Numbered from the stretch's first letter, positions 34,308 through 45,960 are shown. The stretch: DNA of 64,000 nucleotides from DASXIF01 sp036498145 (GCA_963708625.1 CAVPSV010000002.1:806001-870000), one strand, 5' to 3'. Translations and numbers: made by a program. The notes: a model not told the origin generated them from the sequence alone.

Positions 34308-35237
34308 TCACTCTGCGCCGAGCACATCGAGCGCGTGCTGCAGGTCAGCCGGGAACGGCGAGACCACCTCGAGCCACTCCCCCGTGCCCGGGTGGGCGAA
34401 CCCGAGCGCGCGCGCGTGCAGCCACTGCCGGGCCAGACCGAGTCGCCGGGCGAGCACCGGGTCCGCGCCGTAGGCGAGGTCACCGACGCACGGGTGGCGC
34501 AAGGCAGCCATGTGCACCCGGATCTGGTGCGTGCGCCCGGTCTCCAGGTGGATGTCGAGCAGTGTTGCGGCGCGAAACGCCTCGACCGTTTCGTAGTGCG
34601 TGACGCTGTCGCGGCCGCCCGCAACAACCGCGAACCGGTAGTCGGCCGTGGGATGGCGATCGATCGGCGCATCGACGGTGCCGCTGGTCGGATCGGGGTG
34701 GCCCTGCACCAGCGCCGCGTAGCGCTTGTCGACGGTGCGGTCCCGGAACGCTCGCTTGAGCGCCGAGTACGCCCGCTCGCTCTTGGCGACCACCATGACG
34801 CCGGTGGTGCCGGCGTCCAGGCGATGCACCACGCCCTGCCGTTCGGCGGCACCGGAGGTGGCGATGCGGAACCCCATTGCCGCCAGGGCGCCGGTGACCG
34901 TGGGCCCATCCCAGCCCGGGCTGGGATGGGCGGCCACCCCGACCGGCTTGTCCACCATCACGAGATCGTCGTCGTCATAGAGCACCGTCAGGCCGGGCAC
35001 CGGCGCAGCCTGTTCCGCGGCGCCAGCACCGTCCGGTGCGGGCAGGGTGACCTCGAGCAGCGCACCGGCACTGACCCGGGTCGATCGCGGCGATACCGCA
35101 CCGTCGAGCAGCACCCGGCCGTTGTCGACGAGGTCCGCCGCACCGGTGCGCGAGATACCGAGCAGGCGGGACAGCGCAACATCGAGCCGCAGACCGTCGA
35201 GTCCGTCCGGGACCGGCAGCAGCCGCGGCGAGCTCAC
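34308..35237 (-). CDS. RluA/RluD-family pseudouridine synthase (309 aa)
   Basis: Modifies uridines in 23S rRNA. An N-terminal S4 RNA-binding domain (RLDVALSRLLGISRTGAADL) is followed by the synthase domain with catalytic Asp141 in GVVHRLDAGTTGVMVVAKS. VDKPVGVAAHP and LETGRTHQIRVHMA are also present. The GTG at 35237 overlaps the lspA stop (GTGA). lspA-rluD is a conserved actinobacterial pair. RluD is the likeliest member, but the exact target uridines are not deducible. Confidence 0.93.
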   Translation of the reverse strand: MSSPRLLPVPDGLDGLRLDVALSRLLGISRTGAADLVDNGRVLLDGAVSPRSTRVSAGALLEVTLPAPDGAGAAEQAAPVPGLTVLYDDDDLVMVDKPVGVAAHPSPGWDGPTVTGALAAMGFRIATSGAAERQGVVHRLDAGTTGVMVVAKSERAYSALKRAFRDRTVDKRYAALVQGHPDPTSGTVDAPIDRHPTADYRFAVVAGGRDSVTHYETVEAFRAATLLDIHLETGRTHQIRVHMAALRHPCVGDLAYGADPVLARRLGLARQWLHARALGFAHPGTGEWLEVVSPFPADLQHALDVLGAE

Positions 35238-35830
35238 GTGGCGCGGTGCCGCCGCGCTCGGGCTGGGCGACCGTCGATGTCGATCCCGGCCAGGGCCAGG
35301 ATCGCGCACAGCACGGCGCCGCAGACGATCGCCGAGTCGGCCAAATTGAAGATCGGCCAGATGTGTCCGTCGCGGCTGAAGAGGCTGATCCAGTCCACGA
35401 CGTGCCCTCGACCGACGCCGGGATCGCGGAACAACCGGTCGCCGAGGTTGCCCAACGCGCCGCCCAGGACGAGACCGAGTGCAATCGCCCAACCGGTGGA
35501 GCGCATCCGACCGGCCGTGCGCAGGATGAACCCAACGACCAGCACGGCCACCGCCGTCAACAGGACCGTGAAACCCGTGCCGAGGGAGAATGCAGCGCCG
35601 GAGTTGCGCGTCTCGACGACGTAGATCGCCCCGCCGAGCACCCGGATCGGCGGATGCGCCGTGAAGCCGTCGTGGGTGTCGAAGTGCGCGACGACCAGGA
35701 CCTTGGACACGGCGTCCAGCGCCACCACCACGGTTGCGACTGCGGCGAACAGCAGCCCGCGCGGGTAACGGCGCCCCGGCGCATCGTCCACTGCCGGCGA
35801 CGACGGGAGCTCCTGATCATCGGCGGCCAC
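35234..35830 (-). CDS. lspA: Signal peptidase II (198 aa)
   Basis: Membrane aspartyl protease removing lipoprotein signal peptides after Lgt. The catalytic Asp146 (GRGHVVDWISLF) and Asp165 (IFNLADSAIV) are in place, with NSGAAFSLG and LGGALGNLGDRL between. Four membrane segments are visible. GTG 35830 is chosen because GGGAG lies about 9 nt upstream. A GTG at 35971 in the same frame would add a 47-residue Asp/Ala/Gly-rich leader overlapping the DksA-like gene by 28 nt and cannot be excluded. Confidence 0.93.
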   Translation of the reverse strand: MAADDQELPSSPAVDDAPGRRYPRGLLFAAVATVVVALDAVSKVLVVAHFDTHDGFTAHPPIRVLGGAIYVVETRNSGAAFSLGTGFTVLLTAVAVLVVGFILRTAGRMRSTGWAIALGLVLGGALGNLGDRLFRDPGVGRGHVVDWISLFSRDGHIWPIFNLADSAIVCGAVLCAILALAGIDIDGRPARARRHRAT

Positions 35831-35943
35831 CTGGACATTCTCCCGTACGCTCGCGGCCGCGCGGTCGCCAGCGTGTCGCGAGCTGGCAGCGTCGCTGCCG
35901 CCGTTCGCGTCAGCGTCGCTCGCGTCGCCGCCGTTCGCGAGGG

Positions 35944-37479
35944 TCAGCGCCGTTCCTCGCGCTGCTTGCACGCCACATCGAGCGTTGCGCTCGGGAATGC
36001 CCGCAACCGTGCTTTGGGGATCGGCTTGCCACAGCTCTCGCAGAAGCCGTACGTGCCGGCTTCGATTCGCTCGATCGCGCGCTGGATCTGGGTGATCAGA
36101 TCCAGGCGGTTCGCCGCGATCGATTGCTCCTGCTCGCGCTCGAACGTCTTGCTGCCCGCGTCGGCCTGATCGTCGCCGGCGCCGTCGGTGCTCGCCTGTT
36201 GCAGGTCGCTGAGGTCGCGCAGTGATCGGTCATACGCGTCGCCCAGCTCGGTGAGTTCGGCGACGAGCTCCTTGCGAATCTCGGCCAGCTCGGCAGCGGT
36301 CCATTCCGACACGGGGGGCGTCGTCGGCGCTGAGTTGGCGGGCTTGGCGGGAGGCTGGGCAGCCGACACTGGTGCGACCTTCTTCGCTGGAACTGGACTG
36401 GAACCTGCGTCGGACTCGTCGGCCGACTCTTCTGCCGACTCTTCTGCCGACTCCGCTGCCGACTCTGTGGCTGACTGCGTAGCCGAGCCCGTAGCCGGTG
36501 TGACAGGGGCGGCAGGGTTCTGCGCGGTCTGGACCACCGCGGTGTCTGCGGCGGCGGTATCGGCCGGACGCTCTGCCGGCACCGGCACCGGCACCGGCAC
36601 CGACGCCACCGGAGCCGGTCCCGTCTGCGCGGCAGCAGCCGGCGTGCTGGCCGGCTTGGTGGCCGTCGCAGCCGGCGCGGTGCCCGCCAGGGCCTTTCCG
36701 GCGGTCACCCTCTTGGCCACGGCTTTCTTGGCCACGGCTTTCTTGGCCACGGCCTTCTTGGCGGCAGTCGGCTGCACCACGGCCTTGCTTGCCACGGCCT
36801 TCGTGGCGGCTGATTTTTTCGCTACTGATTTTCTCGCGACGGCCTTCTTCGCCACCGACTTTTTCGCTACTGATTTTTTCGCTACTGATTTTTTCGCTAC
36901 TGATTTTTTCGCTACTGACTTCTTCGCTACTGACTTCTTCGCGGCCGGTCGGCTGGCCGTCGCCTTCTTCGCGGCCGTCCGCTTCACCGCGGTCCGTCTC
37001 GCCGTGGTCGACTTTGCGGCCGTCTTCTTCGCCGTCGTCTTCTTCGCGACGGTTTTTCTGCCTGCGATTTTCTTTGCGGCAGTTTTCCTGGCGGTGGTTT
37101 TCTTCGCCGCCGTTTTCTTGGCGGTGGTCCGCTTCGCCGCGGTCTTGCTTGCGGCGGTCTTGCGGGCCGACGCCCGGTTGGCTGTCACCTTCGTCGCTGG
37201 TGCCTTCCTGGCCGCCTTCTTCGTCGCCGTCCGTTTCGCCGGAGCCCGTTTCGCGGCCTTCTTAGCCACCTTGGCAGCGGTCTTCCGGGCTGCCGTCTTC
37301 GTGGCCGCCGGCTTCTGGGCTGGCTTCCGGGCCGGCCTACTGACGGCCTTGCGGGTCGGCGCCTTCTTGGCCGCCTTCTTCGCGACAGGTTTCCTGGTCG
37401 GCGCGGCACCCGAACCGGCTGCCTTTACCGCGCCGCGACCGCGGCGTAGCGCCCGTCCGATGCGCCCCACCGTGGCCAT
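35944..37479 (-). CDS. Histone H1-like/DksA-TraR zinc-finger protein (511 aa)
   Basis: About the first 290 residues are Lys/Ala/Thr-rich, built from (A/K)KK(S/T/A)xA units like eukaryotic H1 tails and mycobacterial HupB, so DNA binding is likely. A Pro/Val/Ala then Ser/Glu/Asp-rich acidic linker follows (VPVPVPVP, then ESAEESAEESADESD). The C-terminal 110 residues are a DksA/TraR-type coiled coil and zinc finger: EIRKELVAELTELGDAYD, then CESCGKPIPKARLRAFP. The finger has Cys480, Cys483 and Cys504, but Asp501 replaces the usual fourth Cys (TLDVACK). The ATG at 37479 has GAGGGGAAATC upstream. It may link nucleoid binding to RNA polymerase control (inference). Confidence 0.85.
   Translation of the reverse strand: MATVGRIGRALRRGRGAVKAAGSGAAPTRKPVAKKAAKKAPTRKAVSRPARKPAQKPAATKTAARKTAAKVAKKAAKRAPAKRTATKKAARKAPATKVTANRASARKTAASKTAAKRTTAKKTAAKKTTARKTAAKKIAGRKTVAKKTTAKKTAAKSTTARRTAVKRTAAKKATASRPAAKKSVAKKSVAKKSVAKKSVAKKSVAKKSVAKKAVARKSVAKKSAATKAVASKAVVQPTAAKKAVAKKAVAKKAVAKRVTAGKALAGTAPAATATKPASTPAAAAQTGPAPVASVPVPVPVPAERPADTAAADTAVVQTAQNPAAPVTPATGSATQSATESAAESAEESAEESADESDAGSSPVPAKKVAPVSAAQPPAKPANSAPTTPPVSEWTAAELAEIRKELVAELTELGDAYDRSLRDLSDLQQASTDGAGDDQADAGSKTFEREQEQSIAANRLDLITQIQRAIERIEAGTYGFCESCGKPIPKARLRAFPSATLDVACKQREERR
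36716..36760 (-). repeat. Three tandem 15-bp units in the H1-like region
   Basis: gccacggctttcttg (two exact copies, third with one change) at 36716, 36731 and 36746, each encoding AKKAV on the minus strand. In-frame slippage repeat. Confidence 0.88.
36851..36940 (-). repeat. Six tandem 15-bp units encoding AKKSV, with unusual codons
   Basis: Units start every 15 bp from 36851. Three are gctactgattttttc and the others differ by 2-4 bases. On the coding strand they use AAA AAA TCA GTA GCG, i.e. AT-ending codons that are rare elsewhere in this window, making a local GC dip. This points to recent expansion of one founder unit. Confidence 0.9.
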
Positions 37480-37754
37480 GATTTCCCCTCTCGTGGGCGA
37501 CGAGCGCCTCCGGCGAGGCGTCGACATCCTCCGCAGGGAGCGGCGGTGCACAGCACTGCCCCGCAAAGGCGGCCCAATATACGAGCCCGTGGCCCATCGC
37601 CGCCAGTGGCCACGCCGTGAGGAGGCCAAAACCCGGGCAAACAGCCTCGGCGACACCGGCCCAAGCCCACTACCATTGCTGGTGCGACGACGAGGACAAG
37701 TAGCCGCCGGCGCCCAGCGGGAGCGAATCGGGGTTGGTGCGAGCCCGACAGCAT

Positions 37755-37935
37755 GGGCCGGGGAGTGAAATCACCTCTGAGCATCGGCAGAACGGGTGCC
37801 CGGCCGGGCGGGCAGCTCAGTAGATCCGAACCGCAACGAAGTGGGCGTCCGCCTGGTGCGGGCGCCAACGAGGGTGGTACCGCGGCCATGTGTCGTCCCT
37901 CGAGCCCGCCGGATGCCGGCCCGAGGAGAAGGAGC
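37755..37935 (+). promoter_or_regulatory. T-box riboswitch (tRNA-Ile, translational type) before ileS
   Basis: The universal T-box consensus appears as aacgagggtggtaccgcgg at 37868-37886; its TGGT can pair with the ACCA end of uncharged tRNA-Ile. Upstream, GGAG and CTCT (37762-37765 and 37775-37778) can close a 9-nt loop holding ATC (37770-37772), an isoleucine codon. That matches the ultrashort Stem I with a terminal-loop specifier described for actinobacterial ileS leaders. Downstream, CCCTCGAG...CCGAGG (37897-37926, with inner GCCGG-ATG-CCGGC) can sequester the start of the GGAGAAGGAG ribosome site at 37925-37934. There is no T-run, so control is probably of translation. Confidence 0.85.
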
Positions 37936-37946
37936 GCACTGGCGCC

Positions 37947-41121
<3,175 letters not shown>

Positions 41122-41157
41122 GGTATCGCCGGTGCGCCGCGTGGGTTGGGGCAGTGC

Positions 41158-41733
41158 TCAGCCGGTGCTGCGCGTGGCAGCTCGGACCAGCTGGGGCTCG
41201 CACAAGCTGCAGGGCATGAAGCCGTCCTCGATCGCCTGATCGAACGGAATCGGTTCGGCGTCCTGTCCCTGAATGATCACGCACTGTGGCAGGTGGTAGC
41301 GCGGACGACCGTCGATGACCCACACATCGTCGGGTCCGGCGACGTAGTCCGTGCCTGCTACGGCGGACCCAGCTGAGAGGGGTTCAGCCGCGGTCCGCTG
41401 CCCGCCGATGTCGTCCCCGGCACCGGGCCTGGAACCGACATGTGCCGACCCGTCCTGCTGGAGTCCGGCGTGGTCAGAGCCGGCGGGCCCGTCGCGCGTG
41501 TCGTCGGCGATCCGGGGCAAGATGGCGGTCGCCTCAGCCGAGCCCGCGTCAGCGGCGCCGTCGCCTGCACCGGCCGCAGACGGCGGCGCGAGGATGGTCG
41601 AGCGAGCCTTGAGGAGCAGGTACCCGGCCCCCGCGGTCGCGATGAGCGAGGCGATCAGCCAGGCGACGCTGGGCAGCACCAGACCCACCGCCAGGCACAC
41701 CAAGGCGATGATCAGCAGGCCGACCAGCAACAC
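41158..41733 (-). CDS. Membrane protein with C-terminal Ada-like Cys/His motif (191 aa)
   Basis: Two adjacent N-terminal membrane helices (LLVGLLIIALVCLAVGLVLP and VAWLIASLIATAGAGYLLL) are followed by an acidic low-complexity linker. The conserved tail VWVIDGRPRYHLPQCVI..GFMPCSLCEP carries His147, Cys151, Cys175 and Cys178. The H-x3-C...C-x2-C spacing resembles the metal-binding motif of Ada-type and related small domains, so zinc or a thiol function is possible. GTG 41733 has GGGGGAGGTA upstream. It follows divIVA by 26 nt, as the last gene of the division cluster, and converges on ileS. Function unknown. Confidence 0.78.
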   Translation of the reverse strand: MLLVGLLIIALVCLAVGLVLPSVAWLIASLIATAGAGYLLLKARSTILAPPSAAGAGDGAADAGSAEATAILPRIADDTRDGPAGSDHAGLQQDGSAHVGSRPGAGDDIGGQRTAAEPLSAGSAVAGTDYVAGPDDVWVIDGRPRYHLPQCVIIQGQDAEPIPFDQAIEDGFMPCSLCEPQLVRAATRSTG

Positions 41734-41759
41734 GGCGCGTTACCTCCCCCGACGAAGCG

Positions 41760-42695
41760 TCAGCCTTGCTTCACCTCGGCGTACTCGGGCTTGGAGTTCG
41801 CAGCCGGTTCGGCCCGGCCGCTGGCGTCCAGATCACGCAGCTGGGACTCCAGGTAGCTCTTGAGCCGGGTGCGGTACTCCCGCTCGAAGGTACGCAGCTC
41901 CTCGACGCGACGTTCGAGCGCATTCTTGCGCTGCTCGAACTGCGCGGTGATCGTGGCGGCACGTTGCTCAGCGTCCTGGACGGCCTGCGTCGCACGCTCG
42001 TGTGACTCCTGCTCCAGCTGACGGGCGCGGGCCTCGGACTCGCCGAGATGGCGGTCGGAACGCTGCTTGGCCTCGGCGACGGACGCGTCCGCGTTCGCCT
42101 TGGCTTCGCCGAGCAGTCGCTCTGCCTCTGCCTTGGCCTGGGCCAAGTGCTGGTCGGCGGTCTGCTGGGCCAGGGCAAGCACCTGCACGGCCTTGGCGTG
42201 GCTCTCCGGCCCGGTGGCCGCCGCTGCCGCCGGCTCGCTGGCGGGACGCTGCGCGGCCTGCCTGCGGGCTTCCTCGGCCTGAGCCCGAGCCTGCTCCGCG
42301 GCGGCGCGCGACTGCTCCAGGCCGGCGCGTGCCTCATCCAGCTGCCGCCGCGTTTCGGTCAGGTTCTGCTCGGTGCGGGCGAGCTGCTGCTGCAGCTGCA
42401 CGATCTGCTGCTGCGCTCCACCCTTGCCCTGGGTCAACGCTCGCTCCAGCTCGGCGACCTGGCCCTTGAGCCGGTTGTTGTCCTCCCGGGACGCGGCGAG
42501 TTCCGAGGCGCTGGCGCCACCACCGATGCCGCCACCGGAACGGGACCGGAGGTCGTTGTTCTCCTCGATGAGCCGCGACAGCTCCACCTCGACGATGTCG
42601 AGGAACGCGTCGACTTCCTCTTCGTCGTACCCCCGCTTGCCGATCGGGGGTTTCTTGAACGCGACGTTATGTACCTCTGCGGGCGTCAACGGCAT
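41760..42695 (-). CDS. wag31: DivIVA/Wag31 polar growth and division protein (311 aa)
   Basis: Coiled-coil scaffold that marks poles and septa and recruits wall synthesis in actinobacteria. The membrane-binding N-domain starts MPLTPAEVHNVAFKKPPIGK and has GYDEEEVDAFLDIVEVEL. After a Gly/Ser linker, long coiled coils (REDNNRLKGQVAELERAL, QQQIVQLQQQLARTEQNL, AEAERLLGEAKANADASVAEA) run to FEREYRTRLKSYLESQL. GAGGTG lies 4 nt before the ATG at 42695. Confidence 0.95.
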   Translation of the reverse strand: MPLTPAEVHNVAFKKPPIGKRGYDEEEVDAFLDIVEVELSRLIEENNDLRSRSGGGIGGGASASELAASREDNNRLKGQVAELERALTQGKGGAQQQIVQLQQQLARTEQNLTETRRQLDEARAGLEQSRAAAEQARAQAEEARRQAAQRPASEPAAAAATGPESHAKAVQVLALAQQTADQHLAQAKAEAERLLGEAKANADASVAEAKQRSDRHLGESEARARQLEQESHERATQAVQDAEQRAATITAQFEQRKNALERRVEELRTFEREYRTRLKSYLESQLRDLDASGRAEPAANSKPEYAEVKQG

Positions 42696-42792
42696 GGTTC
42701 ACCTCGTGTGCTCGCCGCTGGCCGGTGGTTCCGGCGCGGTGGCTGCGGCCTGTCCTGGAGTGCGTGAGGATCGATCCTAGGTGCGCGCCGCT

Positions 42793-43080
42793 TCATCGGA
42801 GCGTCAAGGCGACCCACTGCAGAACCAGGATAGTCAACAGCAGAAGAATGATGCTCAGGTCGAGGCTCACACTACCCAACCGGATGGGCGGCACCAGCCT
42901 GCGAAACAGCCGAATTGGGGGGTCCGTTGCCAGGTAGACCGCCTCCAAGCCCACCGCGGCGATGCCGCTCGGTCGCCAGGACCGTGCGAACTGCCGGGTG
43001 AATTCGATGACGAACCGAGCCAGCACGACGAGCAGGTAGACGTAGAGAACGTAGGCGACGACGCCCCAGAACAGGGTCAT
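42793..43080 (-). CDS. YggT family membrane protein (95 aa)
   Basis: Small membrane protein with two hydrophobic hairpins (VVAYVLYVYLLVVLARFVIEF and LDLSIILLLLTILVLQWVAL) around the conserved loop DPPIRLFRRLVPPIRLG. Found between sepF and divIVA in most actinobacteria and probably division-related; exact role unknown. The ATG at 43080 is preceded by GGGAGCAGG. The 97-nt gap before divIVA and the 195-nt gap after sepF show no further gene. Confidence 0.92.
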   Translation of the reverse strand: MTLFWGVVAYVLYVYLLVVLARFVIEFTRQFARSWRPSGIAAVGLEAVYLATDPPIRLFRRLVPPIRLGSVSLDLSIILLLLTILVLQWVALTLR

Positions 43081-43275
43081 CGGCCTGCTCCCGTCCTCTC
43101 TTCGGCCCCGCCGCCGGCAAGCCGAACCTCAGCTCGCCCCGGATCGCGTCGACCCGGCGTGCAGCGCGTGCGCAGGATGCCCAGCATGCCAGGGACAACG
43201 CTGTTTACTGCCCGAAAGTCCCCGACTCGGGCCGCTACGGCCGACGGTCCCCCTAGCCGATCCCGGGCCGGTGGC

Positions 43276-43884
43276 TCAGCTCTGGTTGAAGAATCCCGTC
43301 TCGGCGATGCGCGCCTTGTCCTGTGCGGTCACCGTGACGTTGTGCGGGCTGAGCAGGAAGACCTTGGCGGTTACCCGCTCGATGCGGCCGTGCAGCCCGA
43401 AGGTGAGCCCCGCCGCGAAGTCCACCAACCGCTTGGCGTCGGCGTCCTCCATCTCGGTCAGGTTCATGATCACCGGGGTGTTCTTTCGGAAGTGCTCCCC
43501 GATCGTGCGCGCCTCGTTGTAGGTGCGCGGGTGCAGCGTGGTGATCTGGTAGGCCGGGAACGATTCCGACCGAGGCGCGCCCACGCTCTCGACATCGGCG
43601 TAGCCCTCGTAGTCGTCATAGCTCTCGTAGCCACCACGGGGCTGGTGCCGACTGCTCGACGACGCACCGGCATGCGCGAGCTCGGTTCGTCGTGAGCGGG
43701 ACGAGCTGTGCCCGGAGGAGTGCGCCGCTGCGTGCGCCTGCTCGCGGGGGAAGTGCGCCTCGGCGTACTCGTCGCGGTTCGAGGACGACCGCTCGTAGCC
43801 GGGCGCGTCGGAGTAAGCGTCGCCGTAGTCGTCGTCCTCGACCAAGCCGAGGTAGACGCCCATCTTGCGCATCGCTCCGGGCAT
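43276..43884 (-). CDS. sepF: Cell division protein SepF (202 aa)
   Basis: Membrane anchor for FtsZ. The N-terminal amphipathic helix is MRKMGVYLGLVEDDDYGDAY, followed by a Ser/His/Tyr-rich disordered linker (residues about 25-100). The conserved C-domain has ITTLHPRTYNEARTIGEHFR, VIMNLTEMEDADAKRLVDFAAGLTFGLHG and FLLSPHNVTVT. CAGGAGGACGAA directly precedes the ATG at 43884, fixing the start. FtsA is absent from the cluster, as in other actinobacteria, so SepF is the expected membrane tether. Confidence 0.95.
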   Translation of the reverse strand: MPGAMRKMGVYLGLVEDDDYGDAYSDAPGYERSSSNRDEYAEAHFPREQAHAAAHSSGHSSSRSRRTELAHAGASSSSRHQPRGGYESYDDYEGYADVESVGAPRSESFPAYQITTLHPRTYNEARTIGEHFRKNTPVIMNLTEMEDADAKRLVDFAAGLTFGLHGRIERVTAKVFLLSPHNVTVTAQDKARIAETGFFNQS

Positions 43885-43964
43885 TTCGTCCTCCTGACGT
43901 GCGGTGCACTCGTGACGCGTGCGGCCTCGTTTGCGCGGGGTCGCACCTCGCCGTTGAGCCGACG

Positions 43965-44771
43965 CTAGCCGAAAACAGGCCCTCGACGGCCGAGCAACGC
44001 CGAACCGACACGCACGTGTGTCGAGCCGTGTTCGATGGCCTGTTCCAGGTCCACGCTCATCCCCGCGGAGATCATCGAGGCCGTGGGGTGGTTCTGCCGA
44101 AGCTCGCCCGATATCTCCGCCAATCGGGCGAAGGCCCGATCGGGGTCGACGCCGAGCGGCGCGACCGCCATCACGCCGCGCAGCCGCAGGTCCCCCTGTG
44201 CTGCCAGGGCCGCGCCGAGTGCGACCACGGCGTCCGGGTGCGCCCCGCCGCGGGCCGGATCGCCGTCCAGGCTGACCTGGATGAAGACGTCCAGGGGCGG
44301 GCGTCCGGTTTCCCCCGCAATCGCGGCGACCGCCGCGCCGAGTCGGGCGGCCAGCTCTGAACGGTCCACCGAGTGCACAGCGGCGGCGTAGCCGGCCACA
44401 CTCCGGGCCTTGCGGGTTTGCAACTGCCCCACGAAGTGCCAACGCAGCTCCGGTCCGGCTGGCTGGCCGGACAGCAACTGCTCGACCTCGGCCACCTTGG
44501 CACGCGCCTCCTGGTCGCGGTTCTCGCCGATGTCGGCGACCCCCAGCTCGGCGAGTGCGAGCACGTCCGCGGCGGGATAGGTCTTGGTGACGGCGATGAG
44601 CGTGATCTCGCGCGGGTCGCGCCCGACCGCGGCAGCCGCCTGCGCCACCCTCGCCCGGACGTCGGCCAGGCCGGTGCCCAGTTGCCGCCGGCGCGCTTCG
44701 GTGTCGCGCGCCGGTTCGCCCTCGATCAATTCACGACGTGGTGAGTCAGGACTTGAGGAAGTCGGGGACAT
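43965..44771 (-). CDS. YggS/PLPBP-family pyridoxal phosphate homeostasis protein
   Basis: PLP-binding alanine-racemase-N-fold protein without known catalytic activity. PLP lysine is in LIAVTKTYPAADVLAL. GENRDQEARAKV, WHFVGQLQTRK, VHSVDRSELA and MSVDLEQAIEHGSTHVRVGSALLG are diagnostic. The start is uncertain: ATG 44771 overlaps ftsZ by 26 nt, and TTG 44729 would avoid it; neither has a clear ribosome site. The pgeF (laccase-domain) gene usually found between ftsZ and this gene is missing. Confidence 0.92.
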   Translation of the reverse strand: MSPTSSSPDSPRRELIEGEPARDTEARRRQLGTGLADVRARVAQAAAAVGRDPREITLIAVTKTYPAADVLALAELGVADIGENRDQEARAKVAEVEQLLSGQPAGPELRWHFVGQLQTRKARSVAGYAAAVHSVDRSELAARLGAAVAAIAGETGRPPLDVFIQVSLDGDPARGGAHPDAVVALGAALAAQGDLRLRGVMAVAPLGVDPDRAFARLAEISGELRQNHPTASMISAGMSVDLEQAIEHGSTHVRVGSALLGRRGPVFG

Positions 44772-45960
44772 CCAGTTCATCATCCAGGTCCAGGACGGAT
44801 CGCTGCCCTGCGGACGAACCGTTGCTAGCGCCCGCTGACGTTGTCGTAGTCGGGGTCGAGAAGCCGGCACCACCCGACGCCCGCGCCGGTTCCGGCCGGT
44901 ACGCCGACGCGTCGGCAACCGGGGCCGCCGGCGCGGGCGCGGATGGTGCCGGAGTCGATGATTGGACCCGCGCCGCGGAATCGCGGCGGATCTCCACCTT
45001 CTTGTACGGCAACTGGCCGCTGTCGAAGCCGGCCGCGATCACGGTCACCTTCACCTCGTCGCCGAGCGTGTCGTCGATGACGGCCCCGAAAATGATGTTC
45101 GCGTCCGGGTGCGCGGCTTCGGCGACGAGCGAGGCCGCCTCGTTGATCTCGAACAGACCCAGGTCGGAGCCGCCGTAGATGGACAGCAGCACGCCGTGCG
45201 CGCCCTCCATGCTGGCTTCGAGCAACGGGCTGGCGATCGCGATCTCCGCGGCCTGCCGGGCCCGGTTGTCGCCGCGGGCCGAGCCGATGCCCATCAGCGC
45301 CGAACCGGCGCCGCTCATGACGCTCTTCACGTCGGCGAAGTCGAGGTTGATCAGGCCCGGCGTGGTGATCAGATCGGTGATGCCCTGCACACCGGAGAGC
45401 AGCACCTGGTCGGCAGCGCGGAATGCGTCCATGACGCTCACGTTCCGCTCGGAGATCTGCAGCAACCGGTCGTTCGGAATGACGATGAGGGTGTCGCACT
45501 CGGCCCGCAGGGCCTCGATGCCGTCCTCCGCCTGGGTGGCCCGCTTCTTGCCCTCGAACGAGAACGGGCGGGTGACCACCCCGATGGTGAGCGCGCCGAG
45601 CTTGCGGGAGATGCTGGCGACCACGGGCGCGCCGCCGGTGCCGGTGCCACCGCCCTCGCCCGCCGTGACGAAGACCATGTCGGCGCCTTTGAGCACCTCT
45701 TCTATCTCGTCGCGGTGATCCTCCGTCGCCTTGCGGCCGACCTCGGGCTGCGCGCCGGCGCCGAGTCCGCGGGTGAGTTCACGTCCCACGTCGAGCTTGA
45801 CGTCGGCATCGCTCATCAGCAGCGCCTGCGCGTCGGTGTTGACCGCGATGAACTCGACGCCTTTGAGGCCGACCTCGATCATGCGGTTCACCGCGTTCAC
45901 GCCACCGCCGCCGACACCGACGACCTTGATGACCGCGAGGTAGTTGTGCGGTGCTGTCAT
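44746..45960 (-). CDS. ftsZ: Cell division protein FtsZ (404 aa)
   Basis: Tubulin-like GTPase forming the Z ring. The N-terminus NYLAVIKVVGVGGGGVNAVNRMI, the GTP loop GEGGGTGTGGAPVVA, the T7-loop region NLDFADVKSVM and the C-terminal partner-binding peptide LDVPDFLKS are all present. A Ser/Ala/Pro-rich linker precedes the tip. ATG 45960 has AGGAG 9 nt upstream. The frame is open upstream to 46035 but non-homologous. It does not overlap ftsQ: 229 nt separate them, so a separate promoter is likely. Confidence 0.97.
   Translation of the reverse strand: MTAPHNYLAVIKVVGVGGGGVNAVNRMIEVGLKGVEFIAVNTDAQALLMSDADVKLDVGRELTRGLGAGAQPEVGRKATEDHRDEIEEVLKGADMVFVTAGEGGGTGTGGAPVVASISRKLGALTIGVVTRPFSFEGKKRATQAEDGIEALRAECDTLIVIPNDRLLQISERNVSVMDAFRAADQVLLSGVQGITDLITTPGLINLDFADVKSVMSGAGSALMGIGSARGDNRARQAAEIAIASPLLEASMEGAHGVLLSIYGGSDLGLFEINEAASLVAEAAHPDANIIFGAVIDDTLGDEVKVTVIAAGFDSGQLPYKKVEIRRDSAARVQSSTPAPSAPAPAAPVADASAYRPEPARASGGAGFSTPTTTTSAGASNGSSAGQRSVLDLDDELDVPDFLKS

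Noticed and set aside
36716..36940. Regularly spaced repeats that might suggest a CRISPR-like array
   Set aside because: Units are 15 bp, directly tandem without spacers, in frame, and encode the Lys-rich tail.
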